DNA of 64,000 bases, from contig NZ_FOXU01000012.1 in the NCBI RefSeq assembly GCF_900115805.1, positions 1 through 64,000 of the forward strand. The letters are read 5' to 3'. This DNA is from Psychrobacillus psychrotolerans. GTDB taxonomy: Bacteria > Bacillota > Bacilli > Bacillales_A > Planococcaceae. A program made the position numbers and the translations under genes. Below are positions 24,640 to 32,359 of the stretch, piece after piece. The notes beneath the pieces were generated by a model, which saw only the letters and a program-made list of their open reading frames with translations, searched no databases and was not told where the DNA came from. Position 1 is the stretch's first letter. Every line of letters begins with the position of its first letter.

Positions 24640-25755
24640 ATGTTATCAAATGAACTCTCGAACATAGAATTACTAAAAGAAATAGCGGAATTGTTAAATG
24701 AAGAAACGGAAATGGAGAAAATGCTACAAGGTGCCTTGCAAAAACTATTGGATGGTACCTTATTTGAAACTGGATGGATATTTTTTATTGATGAAAAAGG
24801 AAAACAACAGTTAATTGCACATGAAAATTTACCGAACGCATTAAAGCAGGATGACTGCATACATTTGCAAAAGGATAGCTGCTGGTGTGTGTCCAGGTTT
24901 CAAAAGGGTGAGTTAAAAAAAGCTTCCAATATTATTGAGTGTAAAAGAATAGTAAACGCAAGAAAAATGAGTAATGAGGACAGTGGGGGCATCACGCATC
25001 ATGCAACTGTACCCTTACAATCAGGACAAGAAAGCTTTGGCCTATTAAATGTTGCGACTCCAAACACGATACGATTTTCAGACGGCGAGCTTGCGTTACT
25101 CGAATCGGTGGCTTTTCAAATTGGTTCAGCAATTAAGCGGATTCTCCTCACAAGACAGGAGCAGCAAGTAGCTCTTGTACAGGAGAGAAACCGATTAGCA
25201 CGAGATTTACATGACTCCGTTAACCAATTACTATTCTCCGTCACGCTTACTGCCCGTGGAGGAATTGAAATGACAGAGCAGCCGGATATTAAAGATACAT
25301 TTAAAGAAATTCAATATTTAACGCAAGAAGCACTAACAGAAATGCGCGCCCTCATTTGGCAGCTACGTCCCAAAGGATTAGAATCAGGAATTATTGAAGG
25401 CCTTAAAGGATATGGTGATATTCTAGGGCTTACAATGACAGTGAAAGTAAAGGGCGTTGTTAACTTACCTGCTATTATAGAAGAAACACTGTTCAGAATT
25501 GCTCAGGAAGCACTGAATAATATTCGGAAGCATTCTGGTGTACTCATAGCAGAACTATACTTAACGGTCACTTCTACAGATGTATTGTTAGTTGTGAAAG
25601 ACGAGGGTTGTGGATTTCATATGAAAGAACCCAATAAGCTACGTTCAATTGGTTTACAGAGTATGAAGGATAGAGCTAGTTTTGTTGGTGGGACAGTAGA
25701 TTGGGTGACAGGTTGCGAAAAAGGAACAGAAATATTAGTGCGATTACCTTATTAG
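24640..25755 (+). CDS. yhcY: NarL-type sensor histidine kinase (YhcY-like)
   Basis: 371 aa, cytoplasmic: no TM helix. A GAF domain (about 5-170) includes a CWC motif and CKRIVNARKM, possible cofactor or metal contacts. HisKA_3 dimerisation carries the phosphoacceptor His in RLARDLHDSVNQLLFS. The HATPase_c domain has the N-box EALNNIRKHS and G-box DEGCGF. GGAGGAG lies 6-7 nt before the ATG at 24640. It is paired with the response regulator 12 nt downstream, as yhcY-yhcZ in B. subtilis; the signal is unknown. Confidence 0.93.
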   Translation: MLSNELSNIELLKEIAELLNEETEMEKMLQGALQKLLDGTLFETGWIFFIDEKGKQQLIAHENLPNALKQDDCIHLQKDSCWCVSRFQKGELKKASNIIECKRIVNARKMSNEDSGGITHHATVPLQSGQESFGLLNVATPNTIRFSDGELALLESVAFQIGSAIKRILLTRQEQQVALVQERNRLARDLHDSVNQLLFSVTLTARGGIEMTEQPDIKDTFKEIQYLTQEALTEMRALIWQLRPKGLESGIIEGLKGYGDILGLTMTVKVKGVVNLPAIIEETLFRIAQEALNNIRKHSGVLIAELYLTVTSTDVLLVVKDEGCGFHMKEPNKLRSIGLQSMKDRASFVGGTVDWVTGCEKGTEILVRLPY

Positions 25756-25767
25756 GAGGGTGCGATT

Positions 25768-26415
25768 ATGATACGTGTATTAATAGCTGATGATCATCAT
25801 GTAGTAAGAAGAGGATTAATGTTTTTTCTGAAAACCCAAAAGGATATGGATATTGTAGGGGAGGCTACTAACGGAAAAGAAGCGATGGAGCTAACACAAA
25901 GTTTAAAGCCCGATGTTATATTAATGGATTTAGTGATGCCGGTAATGGACGGAATTGAAGCAACGAAACTTATAAAATCTACTAATCCGGAAATTCAAAT
26001 ACTAATGCTCACTAGTTTTTCAGATAGAGATCATGTAATTCCTGCCTTAAAAGCTGGCGCAGCGGGTTATCAGTTAAAGGATATAGAACCGGATGACCTC
26101 GCTGACGCCATTCGTAAGCTCATGCGCGGAGAAAATACGATACATCCAGAGGCAACAACTCAATTAGAAAAAGAGTGGGAGCCCGTTGTACCAAGTCCAC
26201 ATGAAGAACATCCTTTAACACCTAGAGAGCAGGATGTATTATCTGAGTTGACAAAAGGAAAGAGTAATAGAGAAATTGCATCCTCCTTGTTTGTCACCGA
26301 AAAAACAGTCAAAACACATATTTCTAATATATTCGCGAAGCTACATGTTCAAGATCGTACACAAGCAGCTCTATATGCAGTAAAACATGGCCTAACAGAA
26401 CCAAGCGGAAGATGA
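25768..26415 (+). CDS. yhcZ: NarL/LuxR-family response regulator (YhcZ-like)
   Basis: 215 aa. The receiver domain has acidic pocket ADDHH and phosphoacceptor Asp in VILMDLVMP, plus conserved Thr/Ser and Lys (LTSF, YQLKD). The C-terminal LuxR-type HTH is LTPREQDVLSELTKGKSN and VTEKTVKTHISNIF. Partner of the kinase just upstream. A near-perfect terminator starts at its stop codon. Confidence 0.94.
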   Translation: MIRVLIADDHHVVRRGLMFFLKTQKDMDIVGEATNGKEAMELTQSLKPDVILMDLVMPVMDGIEATKLIKSTNPEIQILMLTSFSDRDHVIPALKAGAAGYQLKDIEPDDLADAIRKLMRGENTIHPEATTQLEKEWEPVVPSPHEEHPLTPREQDVLSELTKGKSNREIASSLFVTEKTVKTHISNIFAKLHVQDRTQAALYAVKHGLTEPSGR

Positions 26416-26461
26416 AAAGCACGGAGAATCGCAATGACTATGCGATTCTCCGTGCTTTTTT
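26415..26461 (+). terminator. Strong terminator after yhcYZ
   Basis: A 19-bp perfect stem, AAAAGCACGGAGAATCGCA with its complement, around a 7-nt loop and with a T-run. The 21-bp repeat array B starts about 15 nt later. Confidence 0.95.
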
Positions 26462-26475
26462 TGTTCTGATTAACA

Positions 26476-26559
26476 TATCGATCGATGGCAACTAAGAATC
26501 GATCGATCCTCCGCAAGAATCGATCCATCAGGCAAGAAAATCGCTCGATCAGCAGAAAC
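26476..26559. repeat. Intergenic array B: four 21-bp units
   Basis: Units start at 26476, 26497, 26518 and 26539, exactly 21 bp apart, each beginning (A/T)ATCG(A/C)TC(G/C)AT and mostly ending in (C)(T/G)(A/C)AAG. It fills the gap between the yhcYZ terminator and the 3' end of the convergent cation-efflux gene, whose stop it nearly touches. Confidence 0.8.
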
Positions 26560-26562
26560 TAT

Positions 26563-27447
26563 CTACTGCTGATCGAGCAAGTCCATATTTGGTTCAATGT
26601 GGACTAAAATAACTGAAAAAGGTTTGACCTTCATAATACGATGTTCTATTTCTTCTGTTATACGATGACTATTCAACACGTTTAAATTTGGATCCACTGT
26701 AACCGTAATATCGACAAACATTAAATTTCCATGCATTCTCGCTTTAAAATCGGTTAACTCATCCACACCCTCTACTAGTCGTACTATCGTAGAGAGGGAT
26801 TCAGCTTCGTCCACATTAAAACCGTCGGATAGCGTATATGCTGCATCATGAAAAATAGTATAGGCGGTATAGATAATGATGATACCAACTAACAGGGCAG
26901 TTATACCGTCTAAAAGAGGAAAACCTAAAATAGAGCCGACGATACCAATAGTTGCACCGATACTAACAAGTGCATCAGAGCGATTATCATAAGCTGCCGC
27001 TTTTAGAGCAGCACTATTTATACGGTTTCCAAGGTTTAAATTATATCTATAAACAATATACATGATAATGGCACTAAACAAGGCAACAATTGCGGTTAAA
27101 AGGGAAGGTGACTCTTGGATAGGGTTAGCAAGATGTTGTACTGCTTGAATGAGAACCTGGATACCGATAAACGCCATAATAAAAGCGGCGACAAGGGAGG
27201 CAATGGTTTCTGCCCGTAAATGTCCATATTGGTGATGCTTATCTGGTGGTTTTTGAGAAATTCGCAATCCGATTAAAATAGCAACCGACGCAATGATGTC
27301 TGTAAAATTATTTAGACCATCGGCTTTTAAGGCTTCAGATGAACCGATAATACCAACACTTAACTTAAGTGTACTTAAAAGTAAGTATACGCCAATGCTA
27401 ATCCAAGCACCTTTTTCCCCTTCACGTAAGTTTGTATATAGTTCCAC
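26563..27447 (-). CDS. Cation diffusion facilitator, probably Mn efflux
   Basis: 294 aa with six TM helices and a cytoplasmic C-terminal domain. The metal-site motifs in TM2 and TM5 are NNFTD (N-x-x-x-D) and DNRSD (D-x-x-x-D) in place of the His-containing HxxxD of zinc CDFs. This pattern is seen in manganese-exporting CDFs such as MntE/MneP/MneS. Substrate is inferred from these residues only. No yybP-ykoY riboswitch is visible in the 80-bp leader. Confidence 0.9.
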   Translation of the reverse strand: MELYTNLREGEKGAWISIGVYLLLSTLKLSVGIIGSSEALKADGLNNFTDIIASVAILIGLRISQKPPDKHHQYGHLRAETIASLVAAFIMAFIGIQVLIQAVQHLANPIQESPSLLTAIVALFSAIIMYIVYRYNLNLGNRINSAALKAAAYDNRSDALVSIGATIGIVGSILGFPLLDGITALLVGIIIIYTAYTIFHDAAYTLSDGFNVDEAESLSTIVRLVEGVDELTDFKARMHGNLMFVDITVTVDPNLNVLNSHRITEEIEHRIMKVKPFSVILVHIEPNMDLLDQQ

Positions 27448-27481
27448 AATGTTTCCTCACTTCAACAATTATAGACATAGG

Positions 27482-27511
27482 AAAACGACCCTCATTTGAG
27501 AGTCGTTTTTT
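27482..27511 (-). terminator. Terminator of the mpfA-like gene
   Basis: AAAACGAC pairs with GTCGTTTT with an inner CTC/GAG, and T-tracts on both strands. It lies 18-47 nt beyond the stop at 27529. Confidence 0.85.
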
Positions 27512-27528
27512 GAAATCTAATAATTTTT

Positions 27529-28863
27529 TTATTCCACTATCGGTTCTAGTTCTTCAACTGGAGGTGCAGATTTAATAATCTCTAGATATTGAATATGATG
27601 CCCATCAACTTCTTTAATCATGAAATCATAGCCTTGTTCCTGAATCTTTTCACCTTTAATGGTTTCGTAGCTCTTAGTCATAAACCAACCACCTATAGTA
27701 TCTATATCCTCTTCATCGATATCTATACCAAGTAGGTCGTTAACATTTTCTATTAACATTTTCGCATCGAGAATATAATGATTTTCCTCTAACTTTTGAA
27801 CTTCTGGAAGTTCATCAGTATCGAACTCGTCACGTATATCTCCTACGATTTCTTCGATAATATCTTCTATAGTTACAAGTCCTGAAGTACCACCGTATTC
27901 ATCCATTAAGATTGCCATATGAATTCGTTCACGTTGAATCTTAAGTAATAAATCAGCGATTGGCATATTCTCAATAACTCGGATAATCGGTTGCATATAA
28001 TCACTTACGGGTGTGGTTGCATTCGTAGGATCTTTTATATATGCAGTTAACAAGTTTTTCATATTTACAAGTCCAATAATATGGTCTTTATCACCGTCAG
28101 TTATTGGATATCTTGTATATTGTTCCACACCGATCAACTGAAATACTTCATCTAATGTAAAATCTTTATCAATAGAAGTAATCTCGGTGCGTGGAACCAT
28201 GATTTCTTTTGCAATACGATCATCAAATTCAAAGATTTTGTTAACATATTTGTATTCAGCTTGGTTGATTTCTCCGCCTTTAAAGCTATCGGAAAGAATC
28301 ATACGAAGCTCTTCTTCGGAATGAGCTACTTCTGACTCTGATACAGCATTTAAACCAAATACTTTGGTTGCTAAGAAACGAGCAGAACCATTCATACCGT
28401 GAATAACTGGATACATAAGTTTATCGAAAATGATAAGCGGTTTTGCTACCGCTAATGTAATTTGTTCAGACCTTTGAATAGCAAACGTCTTTGGTGTTAA
28501 CTCTCCTACAACTACATGTATATAAGTTACAAGAGAGAATGCAATAATAAATGAAAGTAAAGAGGAAACACTCTCTGGGAGCTCAAAATAAGTAAATGCC
28601 GGATGTAAAATCCGTTCAATTGTCGGTTCTCCGAGCCATCCTAGCCCTAAAGCTGTTATGGTAATCCCGAGCTGACATGCAGATAGATATTCATCCAGAT
28701 TGGAAACTACTTTTTTGGCATTTATCGCCTTAGTGTTTCCTTCAGCTATAAGCTGATCAATTCTTGTAGTTCTTACTTTTACAATTGCAAACTCACTCGC
28801 AACGAAAAATGCAGTGAATGCGATTAAGACAGCAAATGCTGCCAATCGTATGGCTATGTCCAA
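27529..28863 (-). CDS. mpfA: CNNM/CorC-family Mg2+ exporter (YhdP/MpfA-like)
   Basis: 444 aa. The N-terminal CNNM (DUF21) membrane domain (about 1-190) holds the conserved ACQLGITITALGLGWLGEPT and VVGELTPKT. A CBS pair follows (about 210-330: IMVPRTEITSIDKDF, MDEYGGTSGLVTIEDIIEEI), then a CorC/HlyC transporter-associated domain. B. subtilis YhdP (MpfA) exports Mg2+. The start is TTG at 28863, giving the family N-terminus MDIAIRLAAF, but no Shine-Dalgarno is adjacent. The only good one, AGGAGG at 28912-28917, belongs to an upstream leader ORF folded as a hairpin. Confidence 0.93.
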   Translation of the reverse strand: MDIAIRLAAFAVLIAFTAFFVASEFAIVKVRTTRIDQLIAEGNTKAINAKKVVSNLDEYLSACQLGITITALGLGWLGEPTIERILHPAFTYFELPESVSSLLSFIIAFSLVTYIHVVVGELTPKTFAIQRSEQITLAVAKPLIIFDKLMYPVIHGMNGSARFLATKVFGLNAVSESEVAHSEEELRMILSDSFKGGEINQAEYKYVNKIFEFDDRIAKEIMVPRTEITSIDKDFTLDEVFQLIGVEQYTRYPITDGDKDHIIGLVNMKNLLTAYIKDPTNATTPVSDYMQPIIRVIENMPIADLLLKIQRERIHMAILMDEYGGTSGLVTIEDIIEEIVGDIRDEFDTDELPEVQKLEENHYILDAKMLIENVNDLLGIDIDEEDIDTIGGWFMTKSYETIKGEKIQEQGYDFMIKEVDGHHIQYLEIIKSAPPVEELEPIVE

Positions 28864-28867
28864 ATAA

Positions 28868-28903
28868 TTACTTTGTCCCTAACCCAAATGGGGGGTAAGA
28901 CAA
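28868..28903 (-). CDS. 11-codon leader ORF upstream of mpfA
   Basis: TTG start with AGGAGG exactly 8 nt upstream, encoding MSYPPFGLGTK and a TAA that ends 4 nt before the TTG of mpfA. The peptide has consecutive Pro codons, as in some Mg-sensing leader peptides such as Salmonella MgtL. The ORF coincides with a hairpin. It could couple translation to mpfA or regulate it; function not shown. Confidence 0.5.
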   Translation of the reverse strand: MSYPPFGLGTK

Positions 28904-28906
28904 AGT
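28870..28906 (-). promoter_or_regulatory. Hairpin between the ribosome binding site and start of mpfA
   Basis: ACTTTGTC (28906-28899) is perfectly complementary to GACAAAGT (28877-28870), with an inner ACCC/GGGT. If the hairpin is looped out, AGGAGG stands 11 nt from the TTG start of mpfA. So the structure may itself create the initiation site, or may compete with leader translation. Confidence 0.65.
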
Positions 28907-29084
28907 GTACACCTCCTGTTTTCTAAAAAATAGTTTATACGTTTAATAATAAAATATAAAAAAAGAAATTACAAATCTTTCTACTTTAAATAGAGATATT
29001 CTATTAATAATTTTTACAAAATCTTAACATTTACACGCTAAAAATTATTAGATAATAAAGATTATGCCTGTAGAGGAGGTAAAA

Positions 29085-30242
29085 ATGAAAAATAAATATC
29101 TCGACATACTGAAAGCATCTACTAAGCTTGGCTTAACGTCATTTGGAGGACCAGCTGCTCATATTGGTTATTTCCGGGACGAATATGTGGAAAAAAGAAA
29201 ATGGCTAGATGACAAGTTATATGCGGATATCGTTGCGCTATGTCAGTTTTTACCTGGACCGGCCTCTTCCCAAGTAGGAATCTCTATTGGATTATTAAGA
29301 GGGGGATTATTGGGAGGTATAATCTCGTGGATAGGTTTTACAATGCCGTCTGTAATTATTTTAATGTTATTTGCTGCATTCATATCGAGTTCAGGATCTT
29401 TTGATAGTGGGTGGATTCAAGGACTAAAAATAGTGGCTGTTGCTGTAGTAGCACATGCGATAATAGGTATGCAAAAATCATTAGCACCAGATCGTATAAG
29501 AATAAGTATCGCCATAGGATGCGCAATATTAACATTACTTATTCCTACCGCAATTGGACAAATCACGATTATTCTCATAGCGGGTATTTTTGGTTTTTTC
29601 TATTATAAAAATGACGCAATAGAACCAGCACCTGAAATGAAGTTAAGTTTTGGTAAAAAGACTGGCATTATTAGTTGGGTATTATTTTTTACATTGCTCA
29701 CTTTGCTTCCATTACTAAAACCGTTTGTACAATCTGTCTATTATGCGATATTCGATACTTATTACCGCGTTGGATCTATTGTATTTGGTGGTGGGCATGT
29801 TGTATTACCAATGCTACAAAGAGAGGTTGAGCTATCTGCTGATATGTTCCTGACTGGTTATGGAGCAGCACAAGCAGTGCCAGGACCATTATTCACAATC
29901 GCTGGTTTTTTAGGACAGATAACTGCTGGTACAGGTGGAGCATTACTTGCCGTTTTTGCGATGTTTCTACCTTCCTTTTTATTGGTCATTGGAACATTGC
30001 CATTTTGGTCTATTATTCGTTCTAAAAAAGGGATTCAAGCAGCTTTAAAGGGAGTGAATGCAGCCGTTGTTGGAATTCTACTTGCGGCACTTTATGATCC
30101 TGTTTTTACAAGTGCGGTAAATAGTACGCTTGATTTTGTTATTGTGTTAATTACTTTTACACTTTTAGTGGTGTATAAGTTAGCGCCATTCAAAGTAGTA
30201 CTCATCAGTATTGTGTTAGGCGCAATTGTTCATTCATTATAA
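29085..30242 (+). CDS. chrA: Chromate transporter ChrA
   Basis: 385 aa, long-chain CHR protein with two homologous halves of about five to six TM helices each. N-half motifs TKLGLTSFGGPAAHIGYF and CQFLPGPASSQVG recur in the C-half as VGSIVFGGGHVVLPML and AAQAVPGPLF. These proteins export chromate, or in some species transport other anions. GGAGG lies 7 nt before the ATG at 29085; the in-frame ATG at 29064 is too early. It is divergent from mpfA. Confidence 0.92.
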   Translation: MKNKYLDILKASTKLGLTSFGGPAAHIGYFRDEYVEKRKWLDDKLYADIVALCQFLPGPASSQVGISIGLLRGGLLGGIISWIGFTMPSVIILMLFAAFISSSGSFDSGWIQGLKIVAVAVVAHAIIGMQKSLAPDRIRISIAIGCAILTLLIPTAIGQITIILIAGIFGFFYYKNDAIEPAPEMKLSFGKKTGIISWVLFFTLLTLLPLLKPFVQSVYYAIFDTYYRVGSIVFGGGHVVLPMLQREVELSADMFLTGYGAAQAVPGPLFTIAGFLGQITAGTGGALLAVFAMFLPSFLLVIGTLPFWSIIRSKKGIQAALKGVNAAVVGILLAALYDPVFTSAVNSTLDFVIVLITFTLLVVYKLAPFKVVLISIVLGAIVHSL

Positions 30243-30256
30243 AAATTCAAAAAGTA

Positions 30257-30286
30257 TTGACAATTAAAATTTCGGTATGCTAATGT
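30257..30286 (+). promoter_or_regulatory. Promoter of the bmrCD leader
   Basis: A consensus -35 TTGACA (30257-30262) and a TG-extended -10, TGCTAATGT (-10 hexamer 30281-30286), with 18-bp spacing. The transcript would begin just before the leader ORF at 30323. Confidence 0.7.
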
Positions 30287-30322
30287 TAATATACACAAAA
30301 AAATGGAATGGAGGTATGACAA

Positions 30323-30391
30323 ATGATTCGTTTAAAAGATAGCGCTGTTAACTTAAAAAGTTGTTCATACCTTCCATTAGATCGGAAATGA
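30323..30391 (+). CDS. 22-aa leader peptide of bmrCD
   Basis: The ORF has GGAGG 8 nt before the ATG and encodes MIRLKDSAVNLKSCSYLPLD plus RK. It lies between a strong promoter and a terminator hairpin. Its 3' coding part (30363-30378) can pair with its own ribosome binding site region (30307-30320). In B. subtilis, bmrCD is preceded by the leader gene bmrB and controlled by ribosome-mediated attenuation; this ORF has the same position but is shorter. Confidence 0.6.
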   Translation: MIRLKDSAVNLKSCSYLPLDRK

Positions 30392-30394
30392 TTT

Positions 30395-30428
30395 AATAAT
30401 AGACTTTTGTATTCCATTGTCTATTATT
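30395..30428 (+). promoter_or_regulatory. Leader hairpin 2 of bmrCD
   Basis: AATAATAGAC is perfectly complementary to GTCTATTATT. Its loop contains ATTCCATT (30411-30418), which is also complementary to AATGGAAT (30302-30309) just before the leader ribosome binding site. The sequence can therefore form alternative folds. Confidence 0.65.
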
Positions 30429-30430
30429 GA

Positions 30431-30464
30431 GCGCATTACCTCTAGATGGGTAATGCGCTTTTTT
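30431..30464 (+). terminator. Attenuator terminator before bmrCD
   Basis: GCGCATTACC pairs perfectly with GGTAATGCGC and is followed by six T. It lies between the leader peptide and the bmrC start, so full-length transcription must pass it. Confidence 0.88.
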
Positions 30465-30515
30465 CTGTCTTTTTGACTTCCAATTTTTGGTGAAAAAGAA
30501 AAAGGAGTGTTGGTT

Positions 30516-30575
30516 ATGGAAACAATTCAACGGACAAAGCAAATTTTATTAAAGGAATCTCTTGAAGGTGGCTAG
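30516..30575 (+). CDS. Second short ORF in the bmrCD leader (19 aa)
   Basis: ATG with AAAGGAG 8 nt upstream; product METIQRTKQILLKESLEGG. It lies after the attenuator and 41 nt before bmrC. It may be a second leader, a translational coupler or a remnant. There is no family assignment. Confidence 0.45.
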   Translation: METIQRTKQILLKESLEGG

Positions 30576-30616
30576 TTATTAAGTAATGTGTAGAAAGAAG
30601 AAAAGAGGGGTTATAA

Positions 30617-32359
30617 ATGTTTTCTGTTTTATTTAAATTGAAGTGGTTTTTTAAGGATCATTGGAAGCGATATACAGTAGCAGTTAGTTTGCTAATAATT
30701 GCTAGTGCTCTGGAGGTTTTACCACCGTGGTTAGTTGGGGAAGCGATCGATTCCATAACTATGGGAGATATGACTAGAGAGTCGTTAATGCAATATGTAT
30801 TCTATTTTATTGGAATAATAATAGTAGGTTATATATTAAACTTTGTTTGGCAATACCAACTGTTTGGTGGTTCGATTACAATCGAGCGTATTTTACGGTC
30901 AAAGTTAAATTTGAAATTTTTGAATATGACTCCTACATTTTATGAAAAAAATCGTACGGGTGACTTAATGGCTCGTGCAACGAATGATTTGAACGCAGTA
31001 GCAACTACAGCAGGATTTGGGATTATGACATTAATCGATTCTACTATGTACATGGCTGCACTTATACTGGCAATGGGCTTTATCATTTCATGGAAGCTTA
31101 CTATCTTTGCAATTTTACCAATACCTATTTTAGCTTTTATAATGCAATATTTAGGGAAAATTATTCATGAAAAATATATGGTAGCTCAAGATGCATTTGG
31201 TGATCTAAATGACCGTGTTCTAGAATCGATCGCCGGGGTTCGAGTTATACGCGCTTATGTTCAGGAAAGAGCAGATGAGAAGAACTTTGCTGATATGAGT
31301 GAAGAAGTCTATGAGAAAAATATGGTTGTAGAACGTATTGATGCTCTTTTTGGACCTATTACGAAGGTAGGGACTGGTATCAGTTATGTAGTTGCATTAG
31401 GTTATGGTGCTTATCTAGTATCTAAAGGTGAAATGACAGTCGGAAATTTAATCACCTTTAATGTTTACTTAGGTATGGCAATTTGGCCGATGTTTGCAAT
31501 CGGGGAACTGATCAATGTAATGCAACGCGGAAATGCCTCGCTTGATCGCGTGCAAGAAACATTAGACTACGAGCAAGATGTAAAAGATCCAACTTCACCA
31601 GTTCAGTTAGACAATGTGGAGTCAATTGGATTTACCGATGTTGGATTCCAATACCCATTGTCCCAAGTGAAAAATCTTCAAGATATTCGAGTGAACTTAG
31701 AGAAAGGTCAGACACTTGGGATTGTAGGGAAAACGGGTTCTGGGAAAACTACCTTTATGAAGCAATTATTAAAGGAATATCCGATTGGTGCTGGACAGCT
31801 AACAATTGGAGAGACCGCAATTTCCGCACAAACGAAAGATCAGGTGCTAGAGTGGATTGGATATGTCCCGCAAGATCATGTCTTGTTTTCGAGAACCATT
31901 CGTCAAAACATTCTATTTGGTAAAGAGGATGCAACAGAAGATGAACTAGAGGAAGCAATTCGCCTAGCGCATTTCCAACAGGATCTGATGAACTTACCGA
32001 TGGGCTTAGAAACGTTAGTTGGAGAAAAAGGGGTATCATTATCCGGTGGACAAAAACAACGTGTATCCATTGCTCGAGCACTTATTAAAAATCCAGAAAT
32101 ACTACTGTTAGATGATTCTCTTTCTGCAGTAGATGCAAAGACAGAAGCCAAAATTATCGAAAATATACAAAATGAACGCAGTGGAAAGACAACAATTATT
32201 ACGACGCATCGATTGTCTGGTATCCAACATGCAGACCATATTATCGTTTTAGATGAAGGTCTTATTGTAGAAGAAGGAACTCATCAAGAGCTTTTAAAAC
32301 AAAATGGTTGGTACAAAGAGCAGTTTGATCGTCAGCAGCTAGAGGGGGTGTCGTCATGA
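30617..32359 (+). CDS. bmrC: Multidrug ABC exporter half BmrC (YheI-like)
   Basis: 580 aa: six TM helices (about 15-310) and one ABC domain. Walker A GKTGSGKTT (about 371), signature LSGGQKQR (about 474), Walker B LLLDDSLSAVD. The catalytic Glu after Walker B is Asp, the degenerate site known for the BmrC/LmrC half of heterodimeric exporters. It exports drugs together with BmrD. Its stop overlaps the bmrD start (ATGA). A leader peptide and attenuator upstream suggest induction by ribosome-targeting antibiotics, as in B. subtilis. Confidence 0.93.
   Translation: MFSVLFKLKWFFKDHWKRYTVAVSLLIIASALEVLPPWLVGEAIDSITMGDMTRESLMQYVFYFIGIIIVGYILNFVWQYQLFGGSITIERILRSKLNLKFLNMTPTFYEKNRTGDLMARATNDLNAVATTAGFGIMTLIDSTMYMAALILAMGFIISWKLTIFAILPIPILAFIMQYLGKIIHEKYMVAQDAFGDLNDRVLESIAGVRVIRAYVQERADEKNFADMSEEVYEKNMVVERIDALFGPITKVGTGISYVVALGYGAYLVSKGEMTVGNLITFNVYLGMAIWPMFAIGELINVMQRGNASLDRVQETLDYEQDVKDPTSPVQLDNVESIGFTDVGFQYPLSQVKNLQDIRVNLEKGQTLGIVGKTGSGKTTFMKQLLKEYPIGAGQLTIGETAISAQTKDQVLEWIGYVPQDHVLFSRTIRQNILFGKEDATEDELEEAIRLAHFQQDLMNLPMGLETLVGEKGVSLSGGQKQRVSIARALIKNPEILLLDDSLSAVDAKTEAKIIENIQNERSGKTTIITTHRLSGIQHADHIIVLDEGLIVEEGTHQELLKQNGWYKEQFDRQQLEGVSS

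Noticed and set aside
27448-27528. Mn riboswitch (yybP-ykoY) before the CDF gene
   Set aside because: The leader is only about 80 bp and is mostly the neighbouring terminator; no conserved riboswitch core.
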